From positions 124,001 through 188,000 of the forward strand of contig NZ_RJAC01000006.1 in assembly GCF_003999975.1 (NCBI RefSeq): a stretch of DNA of 64,000 nucleotides, read 5' to 3'. Positions 45,379 to 55,519 of this stretch are shown here, in pieces. Made by a program: the position numbers and the translations under genes. The DNA is from Actinoplanes solisilvae (GTDB taxonomy: Bacteria; Actinomycetota; Actinomycetes; Mycobacteriales; Micromonosporaceae). Every line of letters begins with the position of its first letter. The first letter of the stretch is position 1. The notes under the pieces were generated by a model, which ran no database searches, was not told the origin of the DNA, and worked only from the letters and a program-made list of their open reading frames with translations.

Positions 45379-45475
45379 CGAACGCCCCCAGAACCCCCAC
45401 CCGCCCCGACGGGCACCCGGGCGCGGCCGCCAGGGTCCGGAAGATTTCGTCGGGGGCGCGGGGAATGATGGGGCT

Positions 45476-47518
<2,043 letters not shown>

Positions 47519-47628
47519 GGCCGAAGTACCCGAAAGCAACCAGCCGAAGGCCTCAAGGTGGGGTCGAATGCTCCGATCTATCGGCTCGACCGCCCACTCC
47601 GGGTGGCCGTGGCGGACCGGAGACACCT

Positions 47629-50361
47629 ATGGCAGCCAGCACCGAAGAGCGCCCGACGGGGGGGTATCGCCTCTGCCTGCTCGCGGGCGCGTTCGTCGCC
47701 GCGTTCGCCTTCGTGCTGGGCACCGGGGCCGGCGGCGCCGCCCTCGCCCAGGCCGTCTCGAACTTCGGTCTGTGCTTCGCCGCGCTCGCGGCCGCCGCTG
47801 CCTGCCTGTGGCGTTCCCGGCGGTTCAGCGGACGCCGCCGCGGAGGCTGGGCCCTGATCGGTCTCGGCGTGCTCAGCTGGGGTCTCGGTCAGGGCACGTG
47901 GCTCTACCTCGAGACGTTCCGCGGCGACCAGGTGCCGTTCCCGTCCCCGGCCGACCTCGGCTATCTCGGCATGGTCGTGCTCGCCCCGATCGGCCTGCTC
48001 GTGCTGCCCAGCCGCGCGCAGACCCTGGCCAACCGGGCCCGCAGCGTCATCGACGGCCTGATGGTGGCCGCCTCGCTCGTACTGATGGCCTGGATCTTCG
48101 TGGTGCAGCCGCTGCTCGACTCGGCGACCAGTTCGACGCTCGCGCTCTGCGTCAGCCTGACCTACCCGCTCGGCGACGTCGTCATCGTCACGATGGTGCT
48201 CTACATGCTCGCGCAGCAGCGGCGCGATGGACGGGCCTTCGCCCAGCTCGCCCTCGTCGGCGCCGGCATCGCGGCGTTCGCGGTCTCCGACATCGGCTAC
48301 GCCTACCTCAACCTGCTCGGCAGCTACAACTCCGGCGGGGTCACCGACATCGGCTGGTTCACCGGCTTCTCGCTCATCCTGGTGGCCGCCCTGATGCCCG
48401 CGCGCGGTGCCGAGGAGACGACCGAGGTCGACACCGGGCAACCGGTCGGCATCCTCCTCCCGTACGTGGCTGTGCTCGCGGCCCTGTTCACGTCGGTCAT
48501 CTGGTATGCCACGACCGGCCACTCCAACCCCGTGGTGGCGTACACGCGCTCTGTCTTGATCTTGCTGATCGTCGCGCGTCAGCTTCTGACCCTGCGCGAG
48601 AACCGCAACCTCACCCGTACGCTCGAAGCCCGGGTCGAGGCTCGCACGGCCGAACTGTTCGCCAGCGAGCAGCGGTTCCACGCCCTGGTGCAGCACAGCT
48701 CCGACGTCGTCACCGTGGTCAGCCCCGAGGCCGACGTGCTCTACCAGAGCGAGTCGGCGCAGCGCGTCTTCGGCTACCAGGCGCGGGCCCTCGCCGGCCG
48801 TCGCCTCACCAAGCTGCTCGACCCCGAGTCGGGCATCCGCCTGGCTCAGGCGTTGCGGCAGGTCGCCGGGCACCCGTACGCCACCACGGTGCTGGAGCTG
48901 ACCGTCCGGCACCGCGACGGCCGCCTGCGGCAGGCCGAGCTCACCATCACCAACCTGCTCAGCGACCCCAACGTGGCCGGGCTGGTGCTCAACACCCGCG
49001 ACATCAGCGAGCGCAAGGAGTTGCAGGACCAGCTCGTGCACGAGGCCTACCACGACGCGCTCACCCAGCTGGCCAACCGCGCGCTGTTCCGTGAGCGGGT
49101 CGCCGCGGCGCTGCGCGACCGGCCCGACGGCGGCCAGGTGACCGTGCTCTTCCTCGACCTCGACGGGTTCAAGGAGGTCAACGACAGCCTCGGGCACCTG
49201 GCCGGCGACCAGCTGCTGGTGCAGGTGGCCGACCGGCTGCGCGCCTCGGTGCGCGAGGGCGACGTGGTGGCCCGTTTCGGCGGCGACGAGTTCGCCGTGC
49301 TCATCACCTCGGAGCTCGGCGGCGACGACGCCGAGCAGGTCGCCGCGCGCATCATCGAGGTGCTCGAGGAGCCGTTCGGCAGCGACAGCCGCGACATCCA
49401 CGTGCAGGCCAGCATCGGCCTGGCCGGGGCCGACCTGCTCGCCCGGGCCGGCGACGGCGACGGTGCCGAGCAGCTCATGCGCAACGCCGACCTGGCCATG
49501 TACAAGGCCAAGTCGGCCGGCGGCAGCGGCTACGCCAGCTACGACCCCGAGATGCTGTCGGGCCTGGTCGAGCGGCTCGAGCTCGAGGCCGACCTGCGCC
49601 TGGCCCTGGAGCGCGACCAGCTCGAACTGCACTACCAGCCGACCATCGACCTGGCCAGCAGCGAGGTCATCGGCTTCGAGGCCCTGGCCCGCTGGAACCA
49701 CCCGTCGCGCGGGCTCATCCCGCCGGCCGAGTTCATCCCGATCGCCGAGGCCACCGGGCTCATCGTGCCGATCGGCCGCTGGGTGCTGCGCGAGGCGTGC
49801 CGTCAGGCCGTCGAGTGGAGCGGTTCCGGCGCCGGCCGGCCCGTCAAGATGGCGGTCAACGTGTCGGTCCGCCAGTTCGACCGGGCCGACCTGGTCGAGG
49901 TGGTCGCCGGCATCCTCGCCGAGACCGGCATGCCGGCCGACCAGCTCTGCCTCGAGATGACCGAGAGCGTGCTGATGACCGACACCGACGACAACCTCGA
50001 GCAGCTCCTGCGGCTCAAGGCGCTCGGCGTGACCCTGGCCATCGACGACTTCGGCACCGGCTACTCGTCGCTGGCCCAGCTGCGGCGCTTCCCGGTCGAC
50101 ACCCTCAAGATCGACCGTTCGTTCGTGGAGCGGCTCGGTGCCCTGACCGACGACACCGCGCTCGCCGACACCATCGTGCAGCTCGGCAAGAGCCTCGGCA
50201 TGGACACCGTGGCCGAAGGGATCGAGGAGTTCGGACAGCTCTCGGCGCTGCGCGAGATGGGGTGCCACTTCGCGCAGGGCTACTACTTCTCGCGCCCGGT
50301 ACCGGCCGCCCAGGCCGGCGAGCTGCTGCGCCCGCTGACCACCGCCGGGGGTCCGGCATGA
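47629..50361 (+). CDS. membrane-bound PAS-GGDEF-EAL cyclic-di-GMP protein
   Basis: 910 residues. ATG 47629 follows CCGGAGA. Residues about 14-320 hold eight to ten hydrophobic helices. A PAS domain follows (about 345-460; RFHALVQHSSDVVTVVSPEA). GGDEF is intact at residue 551 (RFGGDEFAVL) with the inhibitory-site RxxD (REGD) five residues ahead. EAL is intact at 684 (FEALARWNHPS) with NVSVRQF, CLEMTES and DDFGTGYSSLAQL. Both synthesis and hydrolysis of c-di-GMP look possible. Sensor ligand unknown. Confidence 0.93.
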   Translation: MAASTEERPTGGYRLCLLAGAFVAAFAFVLGTGAGGAALAQAVSNFGLCFAALAAAAACLWRSRRFSGRRRGGWALIGLGVLSWGLGQGTWLYLETFRGDQVPFPSPADLGYLGMVVLAPIGLLVLPSRAQTLANRARSVIDGLMVAASLVLMAWIFVVQPLLDSATSSTLALCVSLTYPLGDVVIVTMVLYMLAQQRRDGRAFAQLALVGAGIAAFAVSDIGYAYLNLLGSYNSGGVTDIGWFTGFSLILVAALMPARGAEETTEVDTGQPVGILLPYVAVLAALFTSVIWYATTGHSNPVVAYTRSVLILLIVARQLLTLRENRNLTRTLEARVEARTAELFASEQRFHALVQHSSDVVTVVSPEADVLYQSESAQRVFGYQARALAGRRLTKLLDPESGIRLAQALRQVAGHPYATTVLELTVRHRDGRLRQAELTITNLLSDPNVAGLVLNTRDISERKELQDQLVHEAYHDALTQLANRALFRERVAAALRDRPDGGQVTVLFLDLDGFKEVNDSLGHLAGDQLLVQVADRLRASVREGDVVARFGGDEFAVLITSELGGDDAEQVAARIIEVLEEPFGSDSRDIHVQASIGLAGADLLARAGDGDGAEQLMRNADLAMYKAKSAGGSGYASYDPEMLSGLVERLELEADLRLALERDQLELHYQPTIDLASSEVIGFEALARWNHPSRGLIPPAEFIPIAEATGLIVPIGRWVLREACRQAVEWSGSGAGRPVKMAVNVSVRQFDRADLVEVVAGILAETGMPADQLCLEMTESVLMTDTDDNLEQLLRLKALGVTLAIDDFGTGYSSLAQLRRFPVDTLKIDRSFVERLGALTDDTALADTIVQLGKSLGMDTVAEGIEEFGQLSALREMGCHFAQGYYFSRPVPAAQAGELLRPLTTAGGPA

Positions 50362-50411
50362 CGCCTTTCATGGTCACTGATCTGGGCGTGGTCGCCGACC
50401 GGCTCGCGTAG
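50358..50411 (+). pseudogene. 17-codon ATGA-coupled fragment after the GGDEF-EAL gene
   Basis: ATG overlaps the GGDEF-EAL stop as ATGA, then reads MTPFMVTDLGVVADRLA and stops at TAG. The coupled start and gene-like composition suggest the first codons of a downstream cistron whose remainder has been lost. It could also be chance. Confidence 0.35.
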
Positions 50412-50747
50412 ATGTCGAGCAGCGTGAGTGCCTCCGCCGCCGGCCCGTAACCGCCGCCTGTGGCCCTCGTCCACCACCTGACCGGCAGGAGCAGCGGAAA
50501 GCCGGTGGCCCGAGGCCCGCTCACGGGTGAAGGCCAGATCACACAAAGACCGACCGGAGGATCCGCAAGTTCGACTGCGGGAAGCCGACGGCAGCGCAGC
50601 GGACTACCGACTACAAGGGAAGACGCTCACCGGGCGTCCCGCGTCCGGATCTCCGAGGACAATGTGCTGCCGACGGGGTGCGAGCCATCCTCGGATGTAG
50701 TCATCAGCGTTCCGTAATGACATCGATCGATCTGGCGGGAGCCCGGC
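50412..50747. other. intergenic region without a supported gene
   Basis: About 340 bp separate the coupled fragment from the SnoaL-like gene. Open frames here are short and lack ribosome sites or domains. Composition is somewhat less GC-biased by codon position, consistent with decayed sequence. No promoter was assigned. Confidence 0.4.
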
Positions 50748-51215
50748 ATGAGCAGCCCACGCGAAACTTTCCTCCGACTGGTGAACGGTGTCTGCGACGG
50801 TCCGTACGAAGACTTGGCCGACCTGTACGCCGAACAAACCCATGTCACGCATCCGTTCCACCCACTCAGCCCGCCGGCACTGCGTAGCCGCAGCGAACTG
50901 CACGAGCACTTCACCGCGCCGCCTCCGGTCGCCCGGACGCTGAATCGTAAGCCGGTCGACGTGACGATTCATGAAACCGCGGACCCGGAGGTGATCGTCG
51001 CCGAGTTTGCCTATCGGGGGCGGGTCGCCGAGACAGGTGAGGAATTCACGGTGCCATGCGTCTTCGTGATGCGCATCCGCGATGGGCTCATCGTTGAGTC
51101 CCGCGACTACATCGACCACGTCGCCAGCGCGCGGGCTTGGGGTCAACTCGACAGCCTTCTGGCCGCACTCCGTCCGCAAGAAGCACCCCCATCGAGAACA
51201 CAGCCCGATGCGTGA
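50748..51215 (+). CDS. SnoaL-like (NTF2-fold) protein
   Basis: 155 residues with the cone-shaped alpha+beta NTF2 pattern: an N-terminal helix with LYAEQTHVTHPFHP, then strands VIVAEFAYRGRVAETGEEF, VFVMRIRDGLIVESRDYIDH. The ending RDGLIVESRDY is characteristic of SnoaL-like proteins, which serve as small-molecule isomerases, hydrolases or binding proteins. GGAGC precedes the ATG. Function not assignable from context. Confidence 0.8.
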   Translation: MSSPRETFLRLVNGVCDGPYEDLADLYAEQTHVTHPFHPLSPPALRSRSELHEHFTAPPPVARTLNRKPVDVTIHETADPEVIVAEFAYRGRVAETGEEFTVPCVFVMRIRDGLIVESRDYIDHVASARAWGQLDSLLAALRPQEAPPSRTQPDA

Positions 51216-51310
51216 ATTCACGCCCGCCGCCCTGCGCGCTGCCGACGCTCATGGATTCCTCCGGTGATCGTGGGTGTTGAGCAACCCATCCTCGTTGCCG
51301 GGGTCCGGCG

Positions 51311-51853
51311 TCAGGAGACCGATGGCGGCCAGCGGAAGGCGCGCCACTCGGCCCAGGTCGCGAAACCCGCTGGTGGGGCGTCGATGGGTTCGGTGCCGTC
51401 GAGTTCGCCCGGGGTCGGGGTCTCGAACTGGGCGGCCCACCCGGCGAGTTCCTCGTCGGACATGGGCCACGTCGTGTGCGGCGCCTCGGCCTGGCGCTGG
51501 TCGATTCGTCGTCGCTGCTCGGCCCGGTCGAGTTCGCAGTAGCGGAGTTCCGCCCTCGCTCCGAGGTCGGCCGCGGCCCGGCGGAGGGCGGAGCGCTCGT
51601 CCCGGCTCCACAGGCCGTAGTCGATCACAACGTTGTTGCCCAGTTCGAGAGCGCGCAGCCCGATCCGGATGAGCCGTCCCTCGATCACGTCCCCGGCCGA
51701 CGGCGGGTTCTCGTGCCCGTAGAGGGCCTTCACCCATTCGTCCTTGGTCAGCCGTAGTGCTCGCTGCTCGATCTCGATGCGCCGGGCGGCCGTGGTCTTC
51801 CCGGTGCTGGGGAGCCCCACGGTCAGGAACAGCGTCGGTTGCCTCATCACCAT
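51311..51853 (-). CDS. AAA/P-loop small kinase-like ATPase
   Basis: 180 residues with Walker A GLPSTGKTTAARRIE near the N-terminus and a later VVIDYGLWSRDER segment with the acidic base position, the zeta-toxin/chloramphenicol-phosphotransferase-like pattern of actinobacterial AAA_33 kinases. GDVIEGRLIRIGLRALELG lies between. Substrate unknown. Start taken as ATG 51853; ATG 51847 also fits. Same direction as the three cistrons upstream of it. Confidence 0.78.
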   Translation of the reverse strand: MVMRQPTLFLTVGLPSTGKTTAARRIEIEQRALRLTKDEWVKALYGHENPPSAGDVIEGRLIRIGLRALELGNNVVIDYGLWSRDERSALRRAAADLGARAELRYCELDRAEQRRRIDQRQAEAPHTTWPMSDEELAGWAAQFETPTPGELDGTEPIDAPPAGFATWAEWRAFRWPPSVS

Positions 51854-51875
51854 CTGAATATCATCGCGAGCCGGG

Positions 51876-51944
51876 TCAGGGCACGAACCGCACCCCGGGG
51901 AACGGCGGGCTCCAGCCGCCCTGGTGGGTCAGGGCGGTGGTCAT
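51876..51944 (-). CDS. possible 22-residue coupled peptide
   Basis: ATG overlaps the stop of the winged-helix gene as ATGA. It reads MTTALTHQGGWS and ends GVRFVP before TGA, 22 bp ahead of the P-loop gene. It may be a real small cistron or the remains of a shortened gene. No family recognised. Confidence 0.35.
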   Translation of the reverse strand: MTTALTHQGGWSPPFPGVRFVP

Positions 51945-52270
51945 CGATCCTCGGGGGTGGTGGTCTCCACGCGGGCGATGAGCAGTTTCAGGCGGGCGAT
52001 CTCCTCGGCGAGCGCGGCCGTGCCGGCTGCGGTGAGGGTGATCCAGGTGCGGCCACGCCGGCCTTCGTAGCCCTTCTCGACCTCGATCAGCCCGGCCGTC
52101 TCGAGCACGCTCAGGTGCTTGGAGAGGTTGCCGGCGGTCAGATCCAGATGGGTACGCAGATAGCCGAACTCGACACGGCGGGCTTCGTGGGCGATGGTCA
52201 GGATGCCGAGCCGGACGCGCTGATGCACCACGTCGTCCAGCCCGAGAACGGGGTGCGTCGGGTCGGTCAT
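51941..52270 (-). CDS. winged-helix transcriptional regulator (ArsR/MarR-like, HTH_34)
   Basis: 109 residues from ATG 52270, overlapping the stop of the membrane gene. LGILTIAHEARRVEFGYLRT, then LTAGNLSKHLSVLETAGLIEVEKGYEG as a region (about 45-71) is a winged helix with the wing rich in Gly/Arg (RRGRTWITLT). This family usually sits next to a membrane protein that it regulates, as here. The palindrome at 52961 upstream of the operon is its likely operator. Confidence 0.85.
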   Translation of the reverse strand: MTDPTHPVLGLDDVVHQRVRLGILTIAHEARRVEFGYLRTHLDLTAGNLSKHLSVLETAGLIEVEKGYEGRRGRTWITLTAAGTAALAEEIARLKLLIARVETTTPEDR

Positions 52271-52956
52271 AGCGATCGCCGCCGGCGCCGCGCGAAGACG
52301 AACGCGCCGAGCAGGAGCACGAGGCCGGCGATGAGCTGCGGCACCGCCATCCCGGCCCGGATTCCGAAGTGGGGCGCGCCGAAACCGTCGTTCATCGGCA
52401 GCACCAGAAGCACCAGCGCCAGGTAGCCGGCGGTGAACAGCAGCAAACCGACGTTGCGTTCCAGCCAGGCCAGCACCAGCAGCGCGACCCCGATCATGCC
52501 CCAAGGCATGACCAGCCGATCCAGGACGAAAAACCAGTACGGGAGAGGGCCGTCGGGGTAGGGGTGGCTCTGGAAGTACAGGTGCACCGCGAGCCACGCG
52601 GCTGGGAACACGACTGTCGTCACGGCGCCGGTGATCGCGTACGGCAACACGCGCGCGCCCAGGCCACGGGTGCGAGCGGCCCGCAGGTAACAGAAGGCGA
52701 TGGTCGCGTAGGCCAGCACCATCGCGGGCGGCCAGAAGTAGAGCATGCCGCGGCGCGCGAACGTGCAACTGCCGTCGGGGTTGCAGTCCACCTGCATGCC
52801 GAACCAGTCGAACGGGATCGCGAGCAGCGTCATCGCGCCCAGCACCAAGAGGGCGGCCCAGGTCATCCGCTGGTCGACGCGTACGCGGTGGGCCAGCGCA
52901 CGGACGTCGGCCAGGAGCCGTCGGGGATCGTCGGCGGGTACCGATTCAGTGGTCAT
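52267..52956 (-). CDS. membrane protein co-transcribed with a winged-helix regulator
   Basis: 229 residues, ATG 52956 (GTG/ATG alternatives absent nearby). Six hydrophobic helices are visible, starting WAALLVLGAMTLLAIPF, with an outside loop holding CNPDGSC, a Cys pair. No transporter motif. The stop overlaps the regulator start (ATGA). An 8-7-8 palindrome lies 5 bp upstream, so the operon is probably autoregulated. Confidence 0.7.
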   Translation of the reverse strand: MTTESVPADDPRRLLADVRALAHRVRVDQRMTWAALLVLGAMTLLAIPFDWFGMQVDCNPDGSCTFARRGMLYFWPPAMVLAYATIAFCYLRAARTRGLGARVLPYAITGAVTTVVFPAAWLAVHLYFQSHPYPDGPLPYWFFVLDRLVMPWGMIGVALLVLAWLERNVGLLLFTAGYLALVLLVLPMNDGFGAPHFGIRAGMAVPQLIAGLVLLLGAFVFARRRRRSL

Positions 52957-52960
52957 GCCA

Positions 52961-52983
52961 ATAGGTTTCCATTACAAACCTAT
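52961..52983. promoter_or_regulatory. palindromic operator of the membrane-protein/regulator operon
   Basis: ATAGGTTT-N7-AAACCTAT is a perfect dyad with 8-bp arms, unusual in this GC-rich setting, directly before the start of the gene pair at 52956. Dimeric winged-helix repressors bind sites of this shape. Confidence 0.7.
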
Positions 52984-53012
52984 CGGCGCAAGTAGAAGAA
53001 CCAGCGAATGCG

Positions 53013-53130
53013 GGGAGGCGCGGGGATCGGGTGGGAGACGGCGGGAGGCGCGGGGGATCGGGTGGGAGACGACGGGAGGCGCGGAGATTGGGCGGGAGAC
53101 CGGGCGGGGCGCGGGAGACCGGGCGGGGTG
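53013..53130. repeat. degenerate 30-31 bp tandem repeat
   Basis: Units start GGGAGGCGCGG at 53013, 53043 and 53074, with a shortened fourth near 53105. Each contains GATCGGGTGGGAGAC or a close variant. The array fills the gap to the stop of the YcaQ-type gene at 53132. No spacers, so it is not CRISPR. Confidence 0.85.
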
Positions 53131-53131
53131 G

Positions 53132-54292
53132 TCAGGCGGGCAGGTCTAGGCCCAGGTGCAGCCAGCGGGCCAGGTCTTGGATCTCCCTGTGGACAGCCGC
53201 CGACGTTGATCGGGAAAAGGGGGCATCCTCGTGGATGGCGTCGACGCGGAGGACACCCCGCTTGCGGTCCGCGGTGGCGTCGAGTTTGCCGATCAGGCGG
53301 TCGTTTTCGAGGATGGGGAGGGCGAAGTAGCCCCAGCGTCGTTGGGCCGGGGGTTTGTACATCTCGAGGTTGTAGTCGAACTCGAACAGGTCGGCCATGC
53401 GCTTGCGGTCGAAGATCAGCCGGTCCAGGGGAGAGATCAGGGCCGTTCGGCCTTCGAAAGCGCGGTCGAGCTGATCGGGGTCGACGAGCCAACGGCCTCG
53501 CACCCCCTCGATCCGGGCCGGGACGCCGACGCCGGCCGGGTCGCGGTCGGTGGCCGGGCCGGGGCTGGTGGCCGGGCCGCGGTCGGTGGCCGGGGCACCT
53601 CGGGTCGCTGGGTCTCGGCGGGTAGTGGTGCGTTGCCGGGTGATGCCTGTCGCGCGCAGTCGGCGCTCGGCCCGCAGGCGCAGGGCCGTTTCGAGGGGCA
53701 CGACCTCGCTGGGGTAGACGCGGTGAGCCAGGTCGTACATGCGCTCGCGGCCGTCATGGTCGGCTACCGCGATTTCGCCGCGGACCACGAGGCATTCCAG
53801 CATCGTGCCCACGTTGCGGTTGTTGTTCCAGCCGGAGGAGCCCCACGGCACCTGCGACGTATCGGGAATGTCCGACTGGGGAAGAGGGCCGTCGACGTCA
53901 AGCAGAGCGAGAACGTTCTGACGGAAACGGTCGTTGGCGTCGACCCAGTGGTGCGCGCGGGGCGAGCCGAACTGTGAGTCGCGCGCGGAATGGGCGGCCA
54001 TCTCGGCACGGAAGAGCGGGATGTCGTCCATCGGCCGGATCATGCCGCTCAGCTCGACGTAGGTGCGGTCGGCGAGGCCCTCGGTCAACTCGGAGGACCG
54101 GTAGGACGAGCCCAGTCGGCTCCACGCCACCAGATCGGCGTTGGGGGCGACGGCGGCGGTCTGGTCGTACTGCAGGAAGCCCAGCTGGCTGACCACGTCG
54201 AACAGGTCAGCCGGCCGATGGGCGTCGAGAAGCTGGGCGCGTACGGCGATCCGGCGCGCCTGCGCACGGCTCAGCGTCAGCTCGCCGCTCAC
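53132..54292 (-). CDS. HTH_42 (YcaQ/AlkX-type) winged-helix DNA glycosylase
   Basis: 386 residues. LSRAQARRIAVRAQLL opens the winged-helix array. The catalytic motif is Q41-Y42-D43 in LGFLQYDQTAAV, the QxD version typical of YcaQ-like members; AlkZ-like members usually show QxQ. Also seen are HHWVDAND, DLAHRVYPSEVVP, LISPLDRLIFDRKRM and GYFALPILENDRLIGKLD. The family removes bulky alkyl adducts and opens interstrand cross-links. Residues about 225-262 are a PATDRG-type repeat insert not expected in the fold. GTG-free start at ATG 54292. Confidence 0.87.
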   Translation of the reverse strand: MSGELTLSRAQARRIAVRAQLLDAHRPADLFDVVSQLGFLQYDQTAAVAPNADLVAWSRLGSSYRSSELTEGLADRTYVELSGMIRPMDDIPLFRAEMAAHSARDSQFGSPRAHHWVDANDRFRQNVLALLDVDGPLPQSDIPDTSQVPWGSSGWNNNRNVGTMLECLVVRGEIAVADHDGRERMYDLAHRVYPSEVVPLETALRLRAERRLRATGITRQRTTTRRDPATRGAPATDRGPATSPGPATDRDPAGVGVPARIEGVRGRWLVDPDQLDRAFEGRTALISPLDRLIFDRKRMADLFEFDYNLEMYKPPAQRRWGYFALPILENDRLIGKLDATADRKRGVLRVDAIHEDAPFSRSTSAAVHREIQDLARWLHLGLDLPA

Positions 54293-54319
54293 GTCAACGG
54301 CGCGCCTGGGAAGAGGCGG

Positions 54320-54739
54320 TCACTGCACCCAGCCGTACAGGTGCTCGACCCGGATGCGGACGATCAGGCGGCCGTCGGCGACCATCGCGCGGCGGTAGTC
54401 GTCCCAGTCGGGGTGTTCCTTGCCGGCGATCAGGCGGTAGATCTCGATCAGCTCCTCGACCACCTCGTCGTCGAGGCTCCACGCGGTCTGGCTGAGCTCG
54501 GCGGTGCCCTCGGCGACCGCGTAGCCGTAGCCGTCGGGCGCGGTGACCTTGATGCTGACCCGGGGGTCGCGGCGCAGGTTGTGCACCTTGGCCAGCGAGG
54601 TGCGGGTGGAGAACCGGATCAGGCCGGGCTGACCGATGTAGCTGACGTCCGAGAGCTGCGGCCGTCCGTCCTTCTTGATGGTTGCCACGGTGCCGAGATT
54701 TCCGGCGGCGATGACGCCCCAAAGCTGATCGTCTGACAT
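54320..54739 (-). CDS. PPOX-class F420/flavin-dependent oxidoreductase
   Basis: 139 residues from ATG 54739, which is 7 nt after TAAGGT (54747-54752); a TTG and an ATG further upstream fall on or before that -10 element. The split-barrel fold shows LGTVATIKKDGRPQLSDVSY and RFSTRTSLAKVHNLRRDPRV, the pyridoxamine-oxidase-like pattern whose actinobacterial members often bind F420. C-terminal VRIRVEHLYGWV is typical. Substrate unknown. Confidence 0.85.
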   Translation of the reverse strand: MSDDQLWGVIAAGNLGTVATIKKDGRPQLSDVSYIGQPGLIRFSTRTSLAKVHNLRRDPRVSIKVTAPDGYGYAVAEGTAELSQTAWSLDDEVVEELIEIYRLIAGKEHPDWDDYRRAMVADGRLIVRIRVEHLYGWVQ

Positions 54740-54749
54740 GGTCATGACC

Positions 54750-54860
54750 TTAGTCAACTACCTGCCGAGGAATGGGCGGGCTTGCGTTCACTTCGGCCAC
54801 CAGCGCGGCCAGCGTCGACTTGCCGGAGCCCGTCACCCCGTAGATCAGGATCCGCTGCAT
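54750..54860 (-). pseudogene. truncated P-loop kinase gene (36 codons)
   Basis: The frame begins MQRILIYGVTGSGKSTLAAL, an intact first strand and Walker A loop as in actinobacterial adenylate-kinase-like ATPases, then runs VAEVNASPPIPRQVVD and stops at TAA. A full protein would need over 130 more residues; none are found downstream in any frame. Its TATCGT -10 lies 7 nt before the ATG, inside the end of the response-regulator gene. The stop codon forms part of the -10 of the PPOX gene. Confidence 0.75.
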
Positions 54861-54865
54861 GTGGG

Positions 54866-55519
54866 TCACGATAACGGCCCGGCCAGTCCTTCCTCGAACG
54901 CGATAATCACCAGTTGGACCCGATCCCGTACGCCCAGTTTCGCGATCGCCCGGGTGATGTGGGTCTTGGCCGTGAGCGGGCTGATCACCAGTTCACGGGC
55001 GATCTCCTCGTTGGACAGGCCCGAGGCGACCAGGCGTACGACCTCACGCTCGCGCTCGGTCAACGCGGCCAGCCGATCCCCGCCGGGCGAGACCGCCGGG
55101 CGGTGCGCGAACTGGCCCACCACCCGCCGGGTGACGCTGGGGGAGAGCAGCGCGTCCCCGGCCGCCACGACCCGGACCGCCTGACGCAGACCGTCCGGCT
55201 CGATCTCCTTGGTCAGGAAGCCGCTCGCCCCGGCCGCGAGCGCCGCGAAGACGTACTCGTCGGTCTCGAAGGTGGTCAGGATGATCACTCTGATGCCGGG
55301 CGCGAAGGCGAGGATCTCGCGGGTGGCCGCGATGCCGTCCAGGCCGGGCATGCGGATGTCCATGAGGATCACGTCGGGGCGCAGCGTGCGGGCGGCGCGC
55401 ACGGCCTCGTCACCGGTCGAGGCCTCGCCGACGACCTGCACGCCCTTGTCGCGGCGGAGCAGGCTGCGGAAGCCGGCCCGCACCAGGTGCTGGTCGTCGG
55501 CGAGCAGAACCGAGATCAT
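54866..55519 (-). CDS. NarL/LuxR-family response regulator
   Basis: 217 residues. Receiver domain with acidic pocket D8-D9, phospho-acceptor D54 (VILMDIRMPG), T (ILTTF) and K (FLTKE). C-terminal LuxR-type HTH: LTEREREVVRLVASGLSNEE, TAKTHITRAIAKLGVRDR. ATG overlaps the histidine kinase stop (ATGA), so the pair is co-translated. Target genes unknown. Confidence 0.94.
   Translation of the reverse strand: MISVLLADDQHLVRAGFRSLLRRDKGVQVVGEASTGDEAVRAARTLRPDVILMDIRMPGLDGIAATREILAFAPGIRVIILTTFETDEYVFAALAAGASGFLTKEIEPDGLRQAVRVVAAGDALLSPSVTRRVVGQFAHRPAVSPGGDRLAALTEREREVVRLVASGLSNEEIARELVISPLTAKTHITRAIAKLGVRDRVQLVIIAFEEGLAGPLS

Noticed and set aside
45158..45475. N-terminal extension of NAD synthetase
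   Set aside because: It would run through the chemoreceptor remnant, and family members start at the GTG after AATGAT.
47578..50268. Nearly 900-codon minus-strand frame
   Set aside because: Mirror image of the GGDEF-EAL gene; rich in His, Gln, Val and Gly with no recognisable fold.
50460..50717. 85-codon frame before the SnoaL-like gene
   Set aside because: No ribosome site, composition of non-coding DNA, no similarity recognised.
53013..53130. Possible CRISPR array
   Set aside because: Repeats of 30-31 bp follow one another without spacers and are degenerate; no cas genes nearby.
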